Shown: positions 1-10,640 of the stretch, piece after piece
Layout: every line of letters begins with the position of its first letter
How positions within the stretch are numbered: the stretch's first letter is position 1
Assembly: GCA_947044405.1 (NCBI GenBank)
Contig: CAMRHE010000457.1
Coordinates: 980,001 to 1,044,000 of the forward strand
Length of the DNA stretch: 64,000 nt
From: Leptodactylus fallax
Lineage: Eukaryota > Chordata > Amphibia > Anura > Leptodactylidae
Direction of reading: 5' to 3'
Notes under the pieces: model-generated
Told to the model about the DNA's origin: nothing
What the model saw: only the letters and a program-made list of their open reading frames with translations
Database searches by the model: none
Program-made: the position numbers and the translations under genes

Positions 1-925
1 ACTTAGAAAAGTTGGCCTGAAAAAGTAATCTCCTTGAGGTGACTTAATAGCCCTCCTGAACCACGACAAAAGCCATTGAAAAAGTCAATAGCAATTTTCT
101 TAAAACTATTCAATGTGTTTAGAGTCAATATAAATTGTGATGTTTCTATAGTTTAACCCCTTCCAGTCATACTTATGTCATGAGCTTTGACAGTGAGTAC
201 TTGACACCTTGACACATACGTGACCCAGCCTCTGCTCTGGCTAATGGTAAAGATTGTAGGACAGAGTGTGTAATTTTATTTAGGGTACTGGACCATAAAT
301 GATAGCTAAACACACAAAAGCAAAACAACGACCTTCTCTCTTATGGTTTTACTCAGTGCGTTTGCTTTACATCATATCTGGAACCCAGTTGGTAATGCAT
401 TAAATTAGAGATACTTCTTTCAGATCCCAGAATGTAATAAGTAAAGGCCCAATGGAGGTGCAGAAAAATGACAGATTGACAAGCTCCCTTCAGGCATCTG
501 AAGCTCCTTCATTGGCTTCTTCATTCCTCTTCTGACCTCCTGGTTGACTACAATGGCCTTGGTGGACTGTTAAGATCCCATCAAAGGCCTTGTCTGTCCC
601 ACTGAGAGATGAGCCAACATTATGATGTTTGTGTCAAAACAGCATGATGATGGTGTGCTCCATGTGACTGCTGAGGCCCAAGTACAGACCTCAGTGGTCC
701 ACTGGGGCAGCTGACATCACCCAGGAGGCTAGAAGAGGCTGGTACACTAGTGAAAGAGCACCGGACACCACAAAGGAGTCCAGGAAAGGTGAATGAAGGT
801 GAGTAAGATTGTTTATTATCATTCTGTACCTCCCCTGGACCTCCGATAATTACACGGTGGGCTCTGAAGAGAATATTTTACCATAATACTATTAACCCTG
901 TGATTTCCAAGATGTCTAACCCTTT
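1..925. other. Gene-free interval
   Basis: No coding region or RNA gene recognised on either strand. At 153 a TTAA followed by CCCCTTCC resembles the terminal motif of the TTAA-ended element at 36340-37485, so a decayed relative may start here. The rest is unassigned unique-looking DNA. Confidence 0.5.
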
Positions 926-1297
926 CCTAAAGTATGCAAGGAAGCAAGGGGTATGGATCCCCAAAATATGGACTGTCTACGCTCTTTGGGAGAAAAGGTC
1001 TTGGATCACTCTTACGGATGAATGTCTCTTTATTAAGGCACAGAGGGTACAACACTTTTCGGGAAAGGGCTCCCCTTTATCAAGTGCAATACAAATAAAA
1101 ACCTTGTTTCAGATTTAGATACACAGGTCAGTTTCCTCAGTGTAGTGCCACAGCCTTGATAACACCATTGTGCCCTCCGTGCCTTAATAAAGAGACCTTC
1201 ATCCGTAAGAGTGATCCAAGACCTTTTCTCCCAAAGAGCGCAGGCAGTCCATATTTTGGGGATCCATACCCCTTGCTTCTTTGGATATCTCTAAATG
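926..1297. repeat. Foldback (inverted repeat) with ~125-bp arms
   Basis: Positions 926-1050 and 1170-1297 are near-perfect reverse complements separated by about 120 bp. Shared blocks include GGGGTATGGATCCCCAAAATA and its complement, and TCTTGGATCACTCTTACGGATG and its complement. A transcript across it would form a long hairpin. Short open frames inside it are by-products of the palindrome. No TSD was identified, so it could be a foldback transposon or two inverted repeat copies. Confidence 0.8.
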
Positions 1298-2036
1298 TCT
1301 GGTTCTCCACTGACGCTAGACGGATCTGCTGCCACCCTCACCACTCTTAAGAATGTATATGTTGTTGTGACCAATTCACAACACTTAAAGGTGAGGGGCC
1401 ATCTTGGTCACTTATTTTGTTTACTTTATCTTCACATTTGGATCCTAGTCAGATCTACACTATTTTGGCCGTTTGGTGTCCTCTTTTGTATTTTTGAGCA
1501 CCTTTCTCAAAGTATAACTGTCATTTTAACCACTTAGCTGTGGGTGCTAAATGGTGCAATAGTACATCATGTAGATAGCGCTGGCTTGGGAGTTGAGCCA
1601 GCGCCATTGGGAGAGGATGTCAGTGGTAACACACAGCTGGAATCCTCCTCTAATGGTGAAAACACTGGTCATGGCCGTTTAACCTCTTATATGGCACCAT
1701 CAATGATGACTGTGGCTTCTACGGGGCTTCTTTGTGCTTCTTTCCCCTCATTGGCATCTCTGTGATAGGATTGAAGGATGGCAGTGCATAGTGTGTGTGT
1801 GGGGGGGGGACTACTGAAGACTTCTACATAAGTAAACCTATAAGACTCTGCCGGACTCTCTTTAAATAAGAGTTTTTCTTCAGAAGGTTTAGGTAGAACT
1901 AGAAGAGTTTGTAGAAGGAAATATGGTGAAAGTGTTTCCACTGAGATAGTATGAGGAAGTATGACTAATGATAGGGGTAAGATATACACTACAGTATATA
2001 CCTGATGTAAATGAAAAAAGTAATCTAACTCCTATA
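1298..2036. other. Gene-free interval
   Basis: Nothing recognised. A short G run (about 1801-1809) is the only low-complexity feature, and the small open frames lack any family signature. Confidence 0.5.
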
Positions 2037-2038
2037 TA

Positions 2039-2481
2039 CAGTGGGTACGGAAAGTATTCAGACCCCTTTAAATTTTTCACTCTTTGTTTCATTGCAGCCA
2101 TTTGCTAAAAGCAAAAAAGTTCATTTTATTTCTCATTAATGTACACTCAGCTCCCCATCTTGTAGAAATGTAGATATTTTTGCAAATTTATTAAAAAAAG
2201 AAAAACTGAAATATCACATGGTGATAAGTATTCAAACCCTTTGCTGTGACCCTCATATATAACTCACATGCTGTCCATTTCCTTCTGATCCTCCTTGAGA
2301 TGGTTCTAGTCCTTCATTGGAGTCCAGCTGTGTTTAATTAAACTGATTGGACTTTATTAGGAAAGGCGCACACCTGTCTATATAAGACCTCACAGCTCAC
2401 ACTGCATGTCAGAGCAAATGAGAATCAGGAGGTCAAAGGAACTGCCCAAGGAGCTCAGAGACAGAATTGTGGCAAGGCACA
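2039..2481 (+). mobile_element. Tc1-like transposon, 5' end only
   Basis: It starts at a TA (2037-2038) followed by CAGTGGGTACGGAAAGTATT, a Tc1-type terminal repeat common in fish and frogs. About 380 bp of 5' untranslated region follow. At 2418 an ATG opens a transposase N-terminus (reads MRIRRSKELPKELRDRIVAR). Similarity stops near 2481 and no matching 3' terminal repeat appears downstream, so only about 20 codons remain. This is a truncated, immobile fragment. Confidence 0.8.
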
Positions 2482-4212
2482 GTGTCTGGAACATGTCACG
2501 ATGGCTATAAAACCAAATTTCCTACAGCTCTCCTCTTGGGCTGATGCAGAACTGATGTTGAGATAGTTTCTCCCCTGGAGCACACCCTATTAGTCTTTAG
2601 ACTTCCTGAGTCTAATGGGAGTTGGGGTGCCCATGATGTTAATGAAGGAATAAAACTGAATTTTGCAGGAAACAGGGTAACACATAACTTTACTCGAGTT
2701 AGTAAAGCAAAGAACAGCTTTCAGTGGTAGAGGTGCAAATCTTGCAGTTATTTATCACTGATAAGGATTAAGAGCCATCCACTCTGAATAATTGTCAGTA
2801 TCTTTCTCTATCTCTCTCTCTTTTCTCTCTTGTAAGTCCCAAGAGAATTTCAGCAGTATGTGCTGTCCATCCTGTGTTTTGGGCAGGGTCACTGTCTAAA
2901 GCCCTTGCCCCACTTATCTTCAGATTACAGATACATATGGCAGGGATCTTGGTCAGGCTATTCACTTCCTCCGGCCACAACCTCTTTCTTCGGAAGCTCA
3001 GAGAAGATTCCCAGTCTCCAACTTTCCAGCACTCTCTGTCAGGGATGTTCATCTTTATCTATTATGTTGTAGTTACATAAGATGTTATTTCAAGGTCACC
3101 TGTGTCAATGACCTAGATTGGCATAGTGGCTGTGTTTGGTATTGCGGCTCAGTACTGTTATACTTAAATGGGCTATGATGAGGCCATGTGACGAATGAAC
3201 GTGATTTGAAGTGGACGTGATTTCCAGTGTAAACAGCTGATTTTCGGGGGTCCGGGGTGTCAGAAACCATGTATCTTCATTTTATGACCTATCCTAAGGA
3301 TAGGTCATCAACTAAAAAATCCAGAAAATTCTTTTTAATGATTAAGATAGAATTTCTCAGCTTTACCCTCTAAAAATTCGAGAACTGAACCAGCAGTCGG
3401 GGATGACATGTGCATGAAGTTTGGATGTTCTTCGGTATCTGTTGTTTCCTCTTGCACTGTGCTGATGGTAAATTCCTATGAAATTGATAATAATTTAGGG
3501 GGACGGCAGAAGATGTTGTGGTATTGATAACAATCTATGTACTGACTATAACAAAACATATAGAGCTTGGTGGTACGGCACTTACATTAATATACCGTAC
3601 ATGAAAAGAGGAACCTTCAACCAAAGTTTGAGATGTCAAGGAAATTACATTCTAATAGGAAGTTACAAGAACCAGAGACATTCGGAACCCGAACTTCTCA
3701 GTTATACCGGCTATAGGACCCCTTCTATGATACTCCTTTTCTAAGGTCAGTGCTATATGCCCTGTATACAGGGGGTAGTCAGTATACTGGGTTTTTTTTG
3801 TATAATTTTTGCTTTGTAGGTGACTATGCTCAGTACCACTTAATATTGGTGGTTACCAATGTCATATATTGTGCGGCTAAGTGAACCCCCCCAACATATT
3901 ATATACTCGTCAACAGATACCTATTAATTTATACCATCAGTATCCACAGACAATTCAATATATGATAGATAGTAATTGTGTCCTGTGTCATGGGTGAGCA
4001 ATGCCCGTGGGAGAGCGGCACATAAAGTATATAGAGATCAGCCAGTGTGGAGCCAAAGACGCCAAGATTGATGGGGAAACGCACGACTACAACAGTGTGA
4101 CAACCCCTTTATATTGTACCTCCAAGTGTAAAACCATTTTTCATAAAGATATAGCATACGTGAATATAAGAAACTTTGCAATATATGTATTTTAAGAACC
4201 ACTTATTGAGTA
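2482..4212. other. Gene-free interval with small repeat signatures
   Basis: No gene recognised. It contains a CT-rich run (about 2800-2835) and a 25-nt near-perfect palindrome at 3284-3308 (11-nt arms around ATGACCTATCC), a motif recurrent in frog MITEs. Positions 4118-4205 match a dispersed repeat (ACCACTT..ATAAGAAACTTTG..) also seen at 34905-34982, 36128-36190 and, reversed, at about 37490-37560. Confidence 0.5.
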
Positions 4213-4214
4213 TA

Positions 4215-5551
4215 CAGTGGGGAAAAAAAGTATTTAGTCAGCCACCAATTGTGCAAGTTCTCCCACTTAAAAAGATGAGGCCGGCCTGTAATTGACATCA
4301 TAGGTAGACCTCAACTATGAGAGACAAAATGAGAAAACAAATCCAGAAAATCACATTGTCTGATTTTTAAAGAATTTATTTGCAAATTATGGTGGAAAAT
4401 AAGTATTTGGTCACCTACAAACAAGCAAGATTTCTGTCTCTCACAGACCTGTAACTTCTTCTTTAAGAGGCTCCTCTGTCCTCCACTCATTACCTGTAGT
4501 AATGGCTCCTGTTTGACATTGTTATCAGTATAAAAGACACCTGTCCACAACCTCAAACAGTCACACTCCAAACTCCACTATGGTGAAGACCAAAGAGCTG
4601 TGGAAGGACACCAGAAACAAAATGGTTGCCCTGCACCAGGCTGGGAAGACTGAATCTGCAATAGGCAAGCAGCTTGGTGTGAAGAAATCACCTGTGGGAG
4701 CAATAATTAGAAAATGGAAGACATACAAGACCACTGATAATCTCCCTCCATCAGGGGCTCCACGCAAGATCTCACCCCGTGGGGTCAAAATGATCACAAG
4801 AACAGTGAGCAAAAATCCCAGAACCACACGGGGGGACCTAGTGAATGACCTGCAGAAAGCTCGGACTAACGTAACAATGGCTACCGTCAGTAACACACTA
4901 GCCGCCAGGGACTCAGATCCTGCAGTGCCAGACGTGTCCCCCTGCTTAAGCCAGTACATATCCGGGCCCGTCTGAAGTTTGCTAGAGAGCATTTGGATGT
5001 TCCAGAAGAGTATTGGGAGAATGTCATATGGTCAGATGAAACCAAAGTAGAACTGTTTGGTAGAAACACAACTCGTCGTGTTTGGAGGAGAGTGAATGCT
5101 GAGTTGCATCCAAAGAACACCATACCTACTGTGAAGCATGGGGGGGGCAGCATCATGCTTTGGGGCTGTTTCTCTGCAAAGGGACCAGGACGACTGATCC
5201 GTGTACATGAAAGAATGAATGGGGCCATGTATTGTGAGATTTTGAGTGCAAACCTCCTTCCATCAGCAAGGGCATTGAAGATGAAACGTGGCTGGGTCTT
5301 TCAGCATGACAATGATCCCAAGCACACCGCCAGGGCAACGAAGGAGTGCCTTCGTAAGCATTTCAAGGTCCTGGAGTGGCCTAGCCAGTCTCCAGATCTC
5401 AACCCCATAGAAAACCTTTGGAGGGAGTTGAAAGTCCATGTTACCGTTATAGTTGAGGTATACCTATGATGACAATTACAGGCCTCTCTCATCTTTTTAA
5501 GTGGGAGATCTTGGAGATTGGTGGTTGACTAAATACTTTTTTTCCCCACTG
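4215..5551 (+). mobile_element. Tc1-like transposon, near full length, defective
   Basis: It is flanked by TA target duplications (4213-4214, 5552-5553). The outer ends are inverted: CAGTGGGGAAAAAAAGTATT on the left and the complement of CAGTGGGGAAAAAAAGTATT on the right. The inverted repeat extends for roughly 100 bp, to the TAGTTGAGGTATACCTATGATG side of the 3' end. Inside is one transposase gene with a frameshift and a deleted C-terminus. The family is widespread in teleosts and amphibians. The element cannot make its own transposase but its ends look intact, so cross-mobilisation is conceivable (inference). Confidence 0.92.
4580..5469 (+). pseudogene. Tc1 family transposase, frameshifted and C-terminally deleted
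   Basis: The ATG at 4580 opens the paired helix-turn-helix DNA-binding region (reads [20 protein letters not shown]). The frame is lost around 4900, where one base appears missing; it resumes one frame over with [10 protein letters not shown] and runs to 5469. Catalytic features are visible: WSDET (first Asp), HDNDPKH (second Asp) and [11 protein letters not shown] (Glu). Only 33 residues separate the second Asp and the Glu, one fewer than the usual 34, consistent with loss of one codon after CLRK. After ELKVH the coding sequence jumps directly into 3' terminal-repeat sequence, so roughly the last 60 residues are gone. A dead gene. Confidence 0.9.
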
Positions 5552-6794
5552 TATATGACCAGGTGGCAGATGTTTATTAGGAACGGAGAGTCTGCTGTCA
5601 GTGACACCCCCCCAAAAAAAAGGCAGGGATGGTTTATTATTGTCCAATCACTGTATATATAGTGCTAAATGAGTGCTGTGTACGCAGCTATGATGCACCT
5701 TCTTGATGGCATAGCGACCATGTGATCCTTCAGGTGCCAGGACTTGGAGGAACCAGATCAGATCTGCAGTGTAGCTTGGGAGGTTGCGTTCCTCCTGTAA
5801 GTAGGGCTAATATATCTGCCCCAGGTCCAAGGGAGATCAACAAATAAAAAAACAAATAAATAAATAAAACAAATAAATAAAAAATTATAAAGTAAAAAAA
5901 GAATAAAAAAATAAAAAAGTAAAATAAAAAAAGAATAAAAAAATAAAAAAGTAAAATTTTAAAAAAGGATGTCACTAACATGCCCACATCACAAGCATTA
6001 GCCTCACACTTGATGGGCCAAAACTTTGTGTCCCCTACATAAAAATGACCATAACAGAAAACAGGAGAAAACAACTTAAAAAAATATTTTAGTAGCAATT
6101 TGTACTATTGAAAAAAAAAGACATGCTGCTCCTTTTTCCTTTCTGTACATTTTCCCATTTTTTTTTTAAACGACATAAAAATAATTCCCATGTACCACCA
6201 AAAAGACCCAAAAATGATTCAAATAACCCAAATAAAAAAAAATGTTACAGCCTTCAAAAGAGCATGTGTCACAAAAAAAAAAAAACAACAACAAAAAACC
6301 CAAAAAGGTGTCCAATCATGAACCTGGGAAAATGGCCCAGTCCTGAAGTAGTTAAAGAAATCTGTTTTCACTTATTCGGCTGCTCTCATCCTATTTCCCT
6401 TCACTCAGATTGTTATTTATATAGAATTGCTCTCTGTATCCAGTTCACACACAGAAGTCTATGGAGAGGGAAAGGAGAAGAAGGTAGATAACTTATTTAT
6501 TGCCTTCTTCTGTGCAGCGTTAGATTTTGATCCTTCAGCTATAGTAGTGTCTAAAGAGCTCTCCATCATCATAGTGTAGCAGAAACTTATTATGCGTCAT
6601 TTCCAGCAGTCTCCTCCTACTCTCTGACCTCTTCATAGACTTCTATGTAAACAGTTACTGAGCCTGATAAGTGGAAAAAGAAACATATTTCTCTAATAAG
6701 ATATATTATAAAGTTTCTTCTATTCACATGTACTATTTATTTATGTTGTGTTGTTTTATATTAGGAGGTACACTTTAAGGTCTGTGTAGAACAA
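5552..6794. other. Gene-free, AT-rich interval
   Basis: Holds A-rich low-complexity sequence of the AAATAAAA type (about 5840-5960) and several A runs to 6300. Positions about 6655-6780 contain, in reverse orientation, the dispersed repeat listed at 34905-34982. No gene recognised. Confidence 0.5.
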
Positions 6795-7233
6795 CGTTTA
6801 AAGTGCCCCCTAGTGGTAAAAAATGAGCACATATTAGTTTTGCAACACAAAAAAATGATTTTTTTTGTCACATGTTATATAGCAGATAGTGACTAAGAAC
6901 TGGATACAGAGTCAATATTACCCGGGTATAGAGTCTGGTACACATACTGTATAGTAGAGGAAATTGGTGGATCCAATGTTTTTAGAGTGTGGATGAATAT
7001 TGTAGCCATGATAGGAAGCCATAGTGCTCACTGTATATACATGAGATGTGTTCTTATAGAAAGGAAGCTGTCAAGATAAAGAGAGGACATTCTGTACGGA
7101 GCAGTGAGGAACCACCATTGTGTCTTCTGGCATGAGCGCGCATGCGCAAGAAGTTTGTGACTATCCCATGTAACTTCACCTATTCATGGTAGATGGACAG
7201 ATCTGTAGAAGTGACAGTGTCCTGGAGGAGAAG
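6795..7233 (+). repeat. Duplicated block of the Ig-receptor gene (intron plus exon 2)
   Basis: Two segments match the functional locus in the same order. 6799-6890 (AAAGTGCCCCCTAGTGGTAA, then ..TATATAGCAGATAG) matches 25851-25935. 7025-7233 (GTGCTCACTGTATA.., then exon sequence) matches 26470-26655. The functional copy has a DNA-transposon end (26089-26320) between them that is absent here. This indicates a segmental duplication of the 5' part of the receptor gene. Confidence 0.8.
7060..7233 (+). pseudogene. Broken copy of PILR-like Ig exon
   Basis: Following an AG acceptor at 7058-7059 the sequence parallels exon 2 at 26517: GGAAGCTGTCAAGATAAAGAG, then TTCTGTACGGAGCAG, GACTATCCCATGTAACTTCA and TGTAGAAGTGACAGTG. 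The stretch coding for the region before the first Ig cysteine has been replaced by a CpG-containing insert (GGCATGAGCGCGCATGCGC). A TAG interrupts the frame after the CNFTY-equivalent. Similarity ends near 7233, losing the second cysteine half of the domain. No exon 1, 3, 4 or TM copies were found beside it, so it is a dead partial duplicate. Confidence 0.85.
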
Positions 7234-7280
7234 AGATAATCTTATCTCTTCTTTCATGTGTCACTAAGGCTGCAGTGCTA

Positions 7281-7400
7281 TCTGAATTATTTCCAGAGAT
7301 ATCACTGGATATTTATATGCAGCTGTATAATATAGATGATATAAATATCCCAATCCCGACTGCGTATTTAACCAGTGATATCTCTGGAAATTATTTAGAT
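7281..7400. repeat. Hairpin, ~28-bp arms
   Basis: TTATTTCCAGAGATATCACTGG (in part at about 7287-7308) and CCAGTGATATCTCTGGAAAT (7372 on) are reverse complements flanking about 65 bp. It lies just after the truncation point of the Ig pseudo-exon and may be the element that broke it (inference). Confidence 0.75.
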
Positions 7401-7716
7401 GACACCAAAAGCAAGTTTGTACGTTTTATAACGTCCATAATATAACTGTTTGAAGTGACCCTCCCCCCACGCTCATATTACACAGCCCGTACTCCATACA
7501 CAGTAACATTCATTGAGAGGCAGGAACAGCTCTCTATACAGAAACCAGGGAAACAGTGAAAAAATGTAGGATTTCACAGAAAGGAGCCAATATTTGTTAA
7601 TAAATGATACAAAAAAATTTATTGTTGACACAAATACTGCCAGAAAATCAAAAGTTGTCCAAAAGTTTAGTTACCCTTTAAGTTTTTTTTCCTGGCAGCA
7701 GCTTTGACAGTATTAG

Positions 7717-8127
7717 TAGAGATGAGCGAATCAAACCTGCAGAAGTGGAATTCAATCTGAATTTCAGGAAATCTTCGATTCTCCACGATTTCGGATTTCC
7801 TGATGCTTTGCGGTAACGAATATTTAGTAAGGACCTCTGTGACATCAGACGGTCACATGATATTCTCTAGTGATGTGATTGGGTAGGCGTGTCTTTGCTT
7901 GTTAGCAGATCCTTCCACATGAATAAAAGTTGTCCGTGCTGGGGAGAGAGAGAGAGAGACATGACCGTGGCATCCAAGGGCTTCCGCCATTTTGCCACCC
8001 ACCCCGGCTCTCTGCAGACAGGAAATAGCTTTTTGTTCGCCACAAATTAATTCGGATCAAAGAGAATCGTATTGGAAAATTCAGCAAAGTTGCCAAATCG
8101 AATTTTTGAAAACTTCGCTCATCTCTA
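7717..8127. mobile_element. MITE, 'TAGAGATGAGCGAA' family, copy 1
   Basis: Begins TAGAGATGAGCGAATC and ends GAAAACTTCGCTCATCTCTA, the inverse of its start. The interior is nearly identical to 12732-13133 (for example GATCCTTCCACATGAATAAA and a GA microsatellite). No coding capacity. It is a non-autonomous inverted-repeat element of a kind abundant in frog genomes. Confidence 0.85.
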
Positions 8128-8867
8128 ATTATTTGCAATGAATATAACAACATGTCACATGACACTGATACATTTATTGTCTATATAAATATGTCTGAAG
8201 GTGTTTCTTAAATTTCTACACCACATAAATTGATGTGGCCCAAATGGTTAATAAATGTGCCCCAAAGCAGATAAACTATTTTGGCAAACATGTATTGACA
8301 TTGTTGCTTAGTGTTTGATGGTCCACTTGGTAAGCGGGTTTCAGTTTGGATAAATGTAGCGTTATGCATGTAAGTACCAATGATCTGCATACTCTATATG
8401 TATTAAGGAGATAATACCTGGTGGAGTCAGCTTAAATGAGCTAACGTAAACCTTAAAGTGCTGCAATCCACAGCATAGCCTGTAGGTGGCCACAGATACA
8501 TATTTATCAACCTTTAATTTGACACTGATAATGGAATATTCTAAACTCTAATGTTCATCTTGAGACTTGCGTTCAGCGAAAAGGGGCCTTGGTGCCTTAT
8601 TGGTTACATGGGGGCATACACACATGATGAACAAGCTTTAGACATCCCAGACAGATCACCAACAAGAGAGAGCAGTTCCCACCATTTCCTTGTCCACCAT
8701 CCAGGTGGCCCCTTCATTACACCCCCTGTCTCAGCCCATTACATTATCTTCCATTGACATTCAGCCATCATTACCTTCCTTTGCGCTGGTGTCGTGAACG
8801 AGAAACCTGGACTGCTATAGACAGGAACCATTTCTATTTTGCAGCAGTGTCCTGGAACTGCAAAACT
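8128..8867. other. Gene-free interval
   Basis: No gene, RNA or clear repeat recognised on either strand. Confidence 0.45.
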
Positions 8868-8978
8868 TGAGCAATTTTGAGGAGGTAAAAATTGCAAATC
8901 TGTTTCAGTTCATTAATATTTCTGGGATGTCTTACATGCACTGCCTGATTTGGGTCAGACCATGGCATCTTCACAGGG
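8868..8978 (-). repeat. Tc1-derived tandem unit, right end fragment (B part)
   Basis: Contains GAGCAATTTTGAGGAGG..TTAATATTTCTGGGATG, matching the ends of the two longer units at about 10520-10640 and 11695-11790. It continues into the next unit but is interrupted at a TTAA by the MITE at 8979-9416. Confidence 0.65.
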
Positions 8979-9416
8979 TTAAAGGGGTATTCATATCTCA
9001 AGGATCCTATATATACTGCTAGCTTCTGTGAACTGAAGAGTTTTCCTAAATATATTGCTTTAGAAATGCTGCTTTGTTTTCCTGCTATGTGAAATTATTC
9101 CTCCCATTATTTACACAGCTGTTATCTACAGCTCTGCAGTTCAGCTAATTGCAGTTTGCTGATAAAGCCCTGTCCGTTATCTCTCTATGTAAATACACAG
9201 ATAACACTGAGTCTGTTCTCTAGAAGAATGTGCATATTATTTCATCTGCATTTATACTGGATTTCTAGTAATTATAGTAAGTATTGTGATACTTTATAGG
9301 GTCCTGTTCAGCAAGCTGAGGGGAGGCAGCTTTGACTGTTTGATAAGGAATACAGGAACTGAGAAGAAGAGACTGCAGGCAAACTGCTGAAACAGGGAGA
9401 TGGGAAAACCCCTTTA
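8979..9416. mobile_element. TTAA-flanked MITE
   Basis: Bounded by TTAA at 8979-8982 and 9413-9416. The termini are inverted: TTAAAGGGGTATTCATAT at the left and GAAAACCCCTTTAA at the right. The sister unit at 10635-10650 shows the uninterrupted site (AAGGTTAAGGCCATTC), which confirms TTAA as the target. TTAA targets are used by piggyBac and Kolobok-type transposases; which applies here cannot be decided. Confidence 0.85.
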
Positions 9417-10640
9417 AGTTCATTCCAAGATGCAAACCACCTTCTTTTTTAACCATTTTGGTTACAATTACCCATCATGTCCTCAGCTTGAGATCATGGA
9501 TGGCTGCCCCTATATCTTTCTGTAAAATATTCAATAACTGTAACGTCCTTGCCTGTCCGGGCTTTGGCGCCGTCCTCCGGGCGCAAGCTGCGGCGCAGGA
9601 GGCGTGCCCGGTTGTGATTCCTTCCTTTGGGTTTTTCTTGTATTGTCTGAACACTGTCCTATTCCCTCACCTCCTTAATTGATTTTCCACCACGCCCTTC
9701 TCCTTCACCTTGCTTCCCCCCTGCTCCACTAAGAGTTAACTTTAGTCCTGCCTTTGTGATTGACAGCCTGTCCTCCTATCAAGTCGGGGCGGGTCCTTTC
9801 TCCCCTATTTATTGTTTGCTCACTTTCCCATTGGCACCTGCTATTGCATTTCGCTTACTGGCTATACTCCTTGTTCCTTGTTACTTGCTCTTCTGATTTT
9901 CTGACCACTGGCTTTCCTTTGACTTCTCTTTGATTGTAATTTTGTACTGCATTGCTCGTTTGTTACCGACCCCTTGGCTATCTGACCTCTCTTTGTTGTT
10001 GTATGTCCTGTCTGCGTTCTGTGTTATCACTTATTATAAGGAGGGACTGTCGACTGGTTGCTGGCTGTCACCTAGGACAGATCGGGCAAGTTAGCCAGGG
10101 ACAGTGGGGGGGGATTCAGCTTAGGGTCCACTGTCTTGTTGTGCCCCTCCCCCCTAAGTTCTCCAGCAGCTACTGGGGAATCGCTCCTCTAGTGATTCCC
10201 TTACAATAACCCTTAGAACTCATTATTACCTCAGTTAGTAATGACTTCTAAGTCCAGGTCTTTTCCGCCAAACATAGTATTGTGTAATGTATATTTGTGC
10301 TATCGTTCCATCTGTCCACAGAACATTTTTTAGAAACATTGTGGAAAATCCAAATTGTCTCTGACAAACTTGGGCTGCAATGTTTTTTTTTCCGCCTCCA
10401 TCCTGGTGTCCTTCTATGATCACCATTCTTGTTCAGTGTTGTCCAACTAGTGGACACAAGTGATCCTGCTTTAGCACCAGTCACCTCCACCACAGATGTG
10501 GTGTAAATAAGACTTGAACAATGCTGAGGCGTAATTTGTAGCATTCCTCCCTATAAATGTGTTTTATATTAATATAAGATTTCTGGGATGCCTTTAACGC
10601 ACAGCCCTATATAGGACACATCATGTTATCACCTCAAGGT
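9417..10640 (-). repeat. Decayed Tc1-derived unit 1 (split by solo LTR)
   Basis: The left part (9417-9538) has CCACCTTCTTTTTTAACCAT and ATCATGGATGGCTGCCCCTA. The right part (10206-10640) has GTTCCATCTGTCCACAGAAC and CACCAGTCACCTCCACCACA. On the minus strand fragments such as FLKNVLWTDGT recall the Tc1 transposase catalytic core, so this looks like an internally deleted, heavily mutated antisense Tc1 copy. The same arrangement recurs at 10640-11790 and partly at 12298-12455. Not functional. Confidence 0.6.
9539..10205 (+). mobile_element. Solo LTR (667 bp) with 5-bp target duplication
   Basis: Starts TGTAACGTCCTTGCC and ends GATTCCCTTACA, giving the canonical TG...CA termini. It is flanked by perfect ATAAC repeats at 9534-9538 and 10206-10210. 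It sits inside the decayed Tc1 unit; the two sister units (about 11065-11080 and 12430-12448, reading TTTTRATAAACCTTAGAA) are uninterrupted at the same point. It is clearly richer in G+C than its surroundings. No internal region remains, as expected from LTR-LTR recombination. It differs from the LTR at 48064. Confidence 0.92.

Noticed and set aside
4561..5228. Minus-strand frames of 143 and 113 codons
   Set aside because: They are antisense shadows of the Tc1 transposase at 4580-5469.
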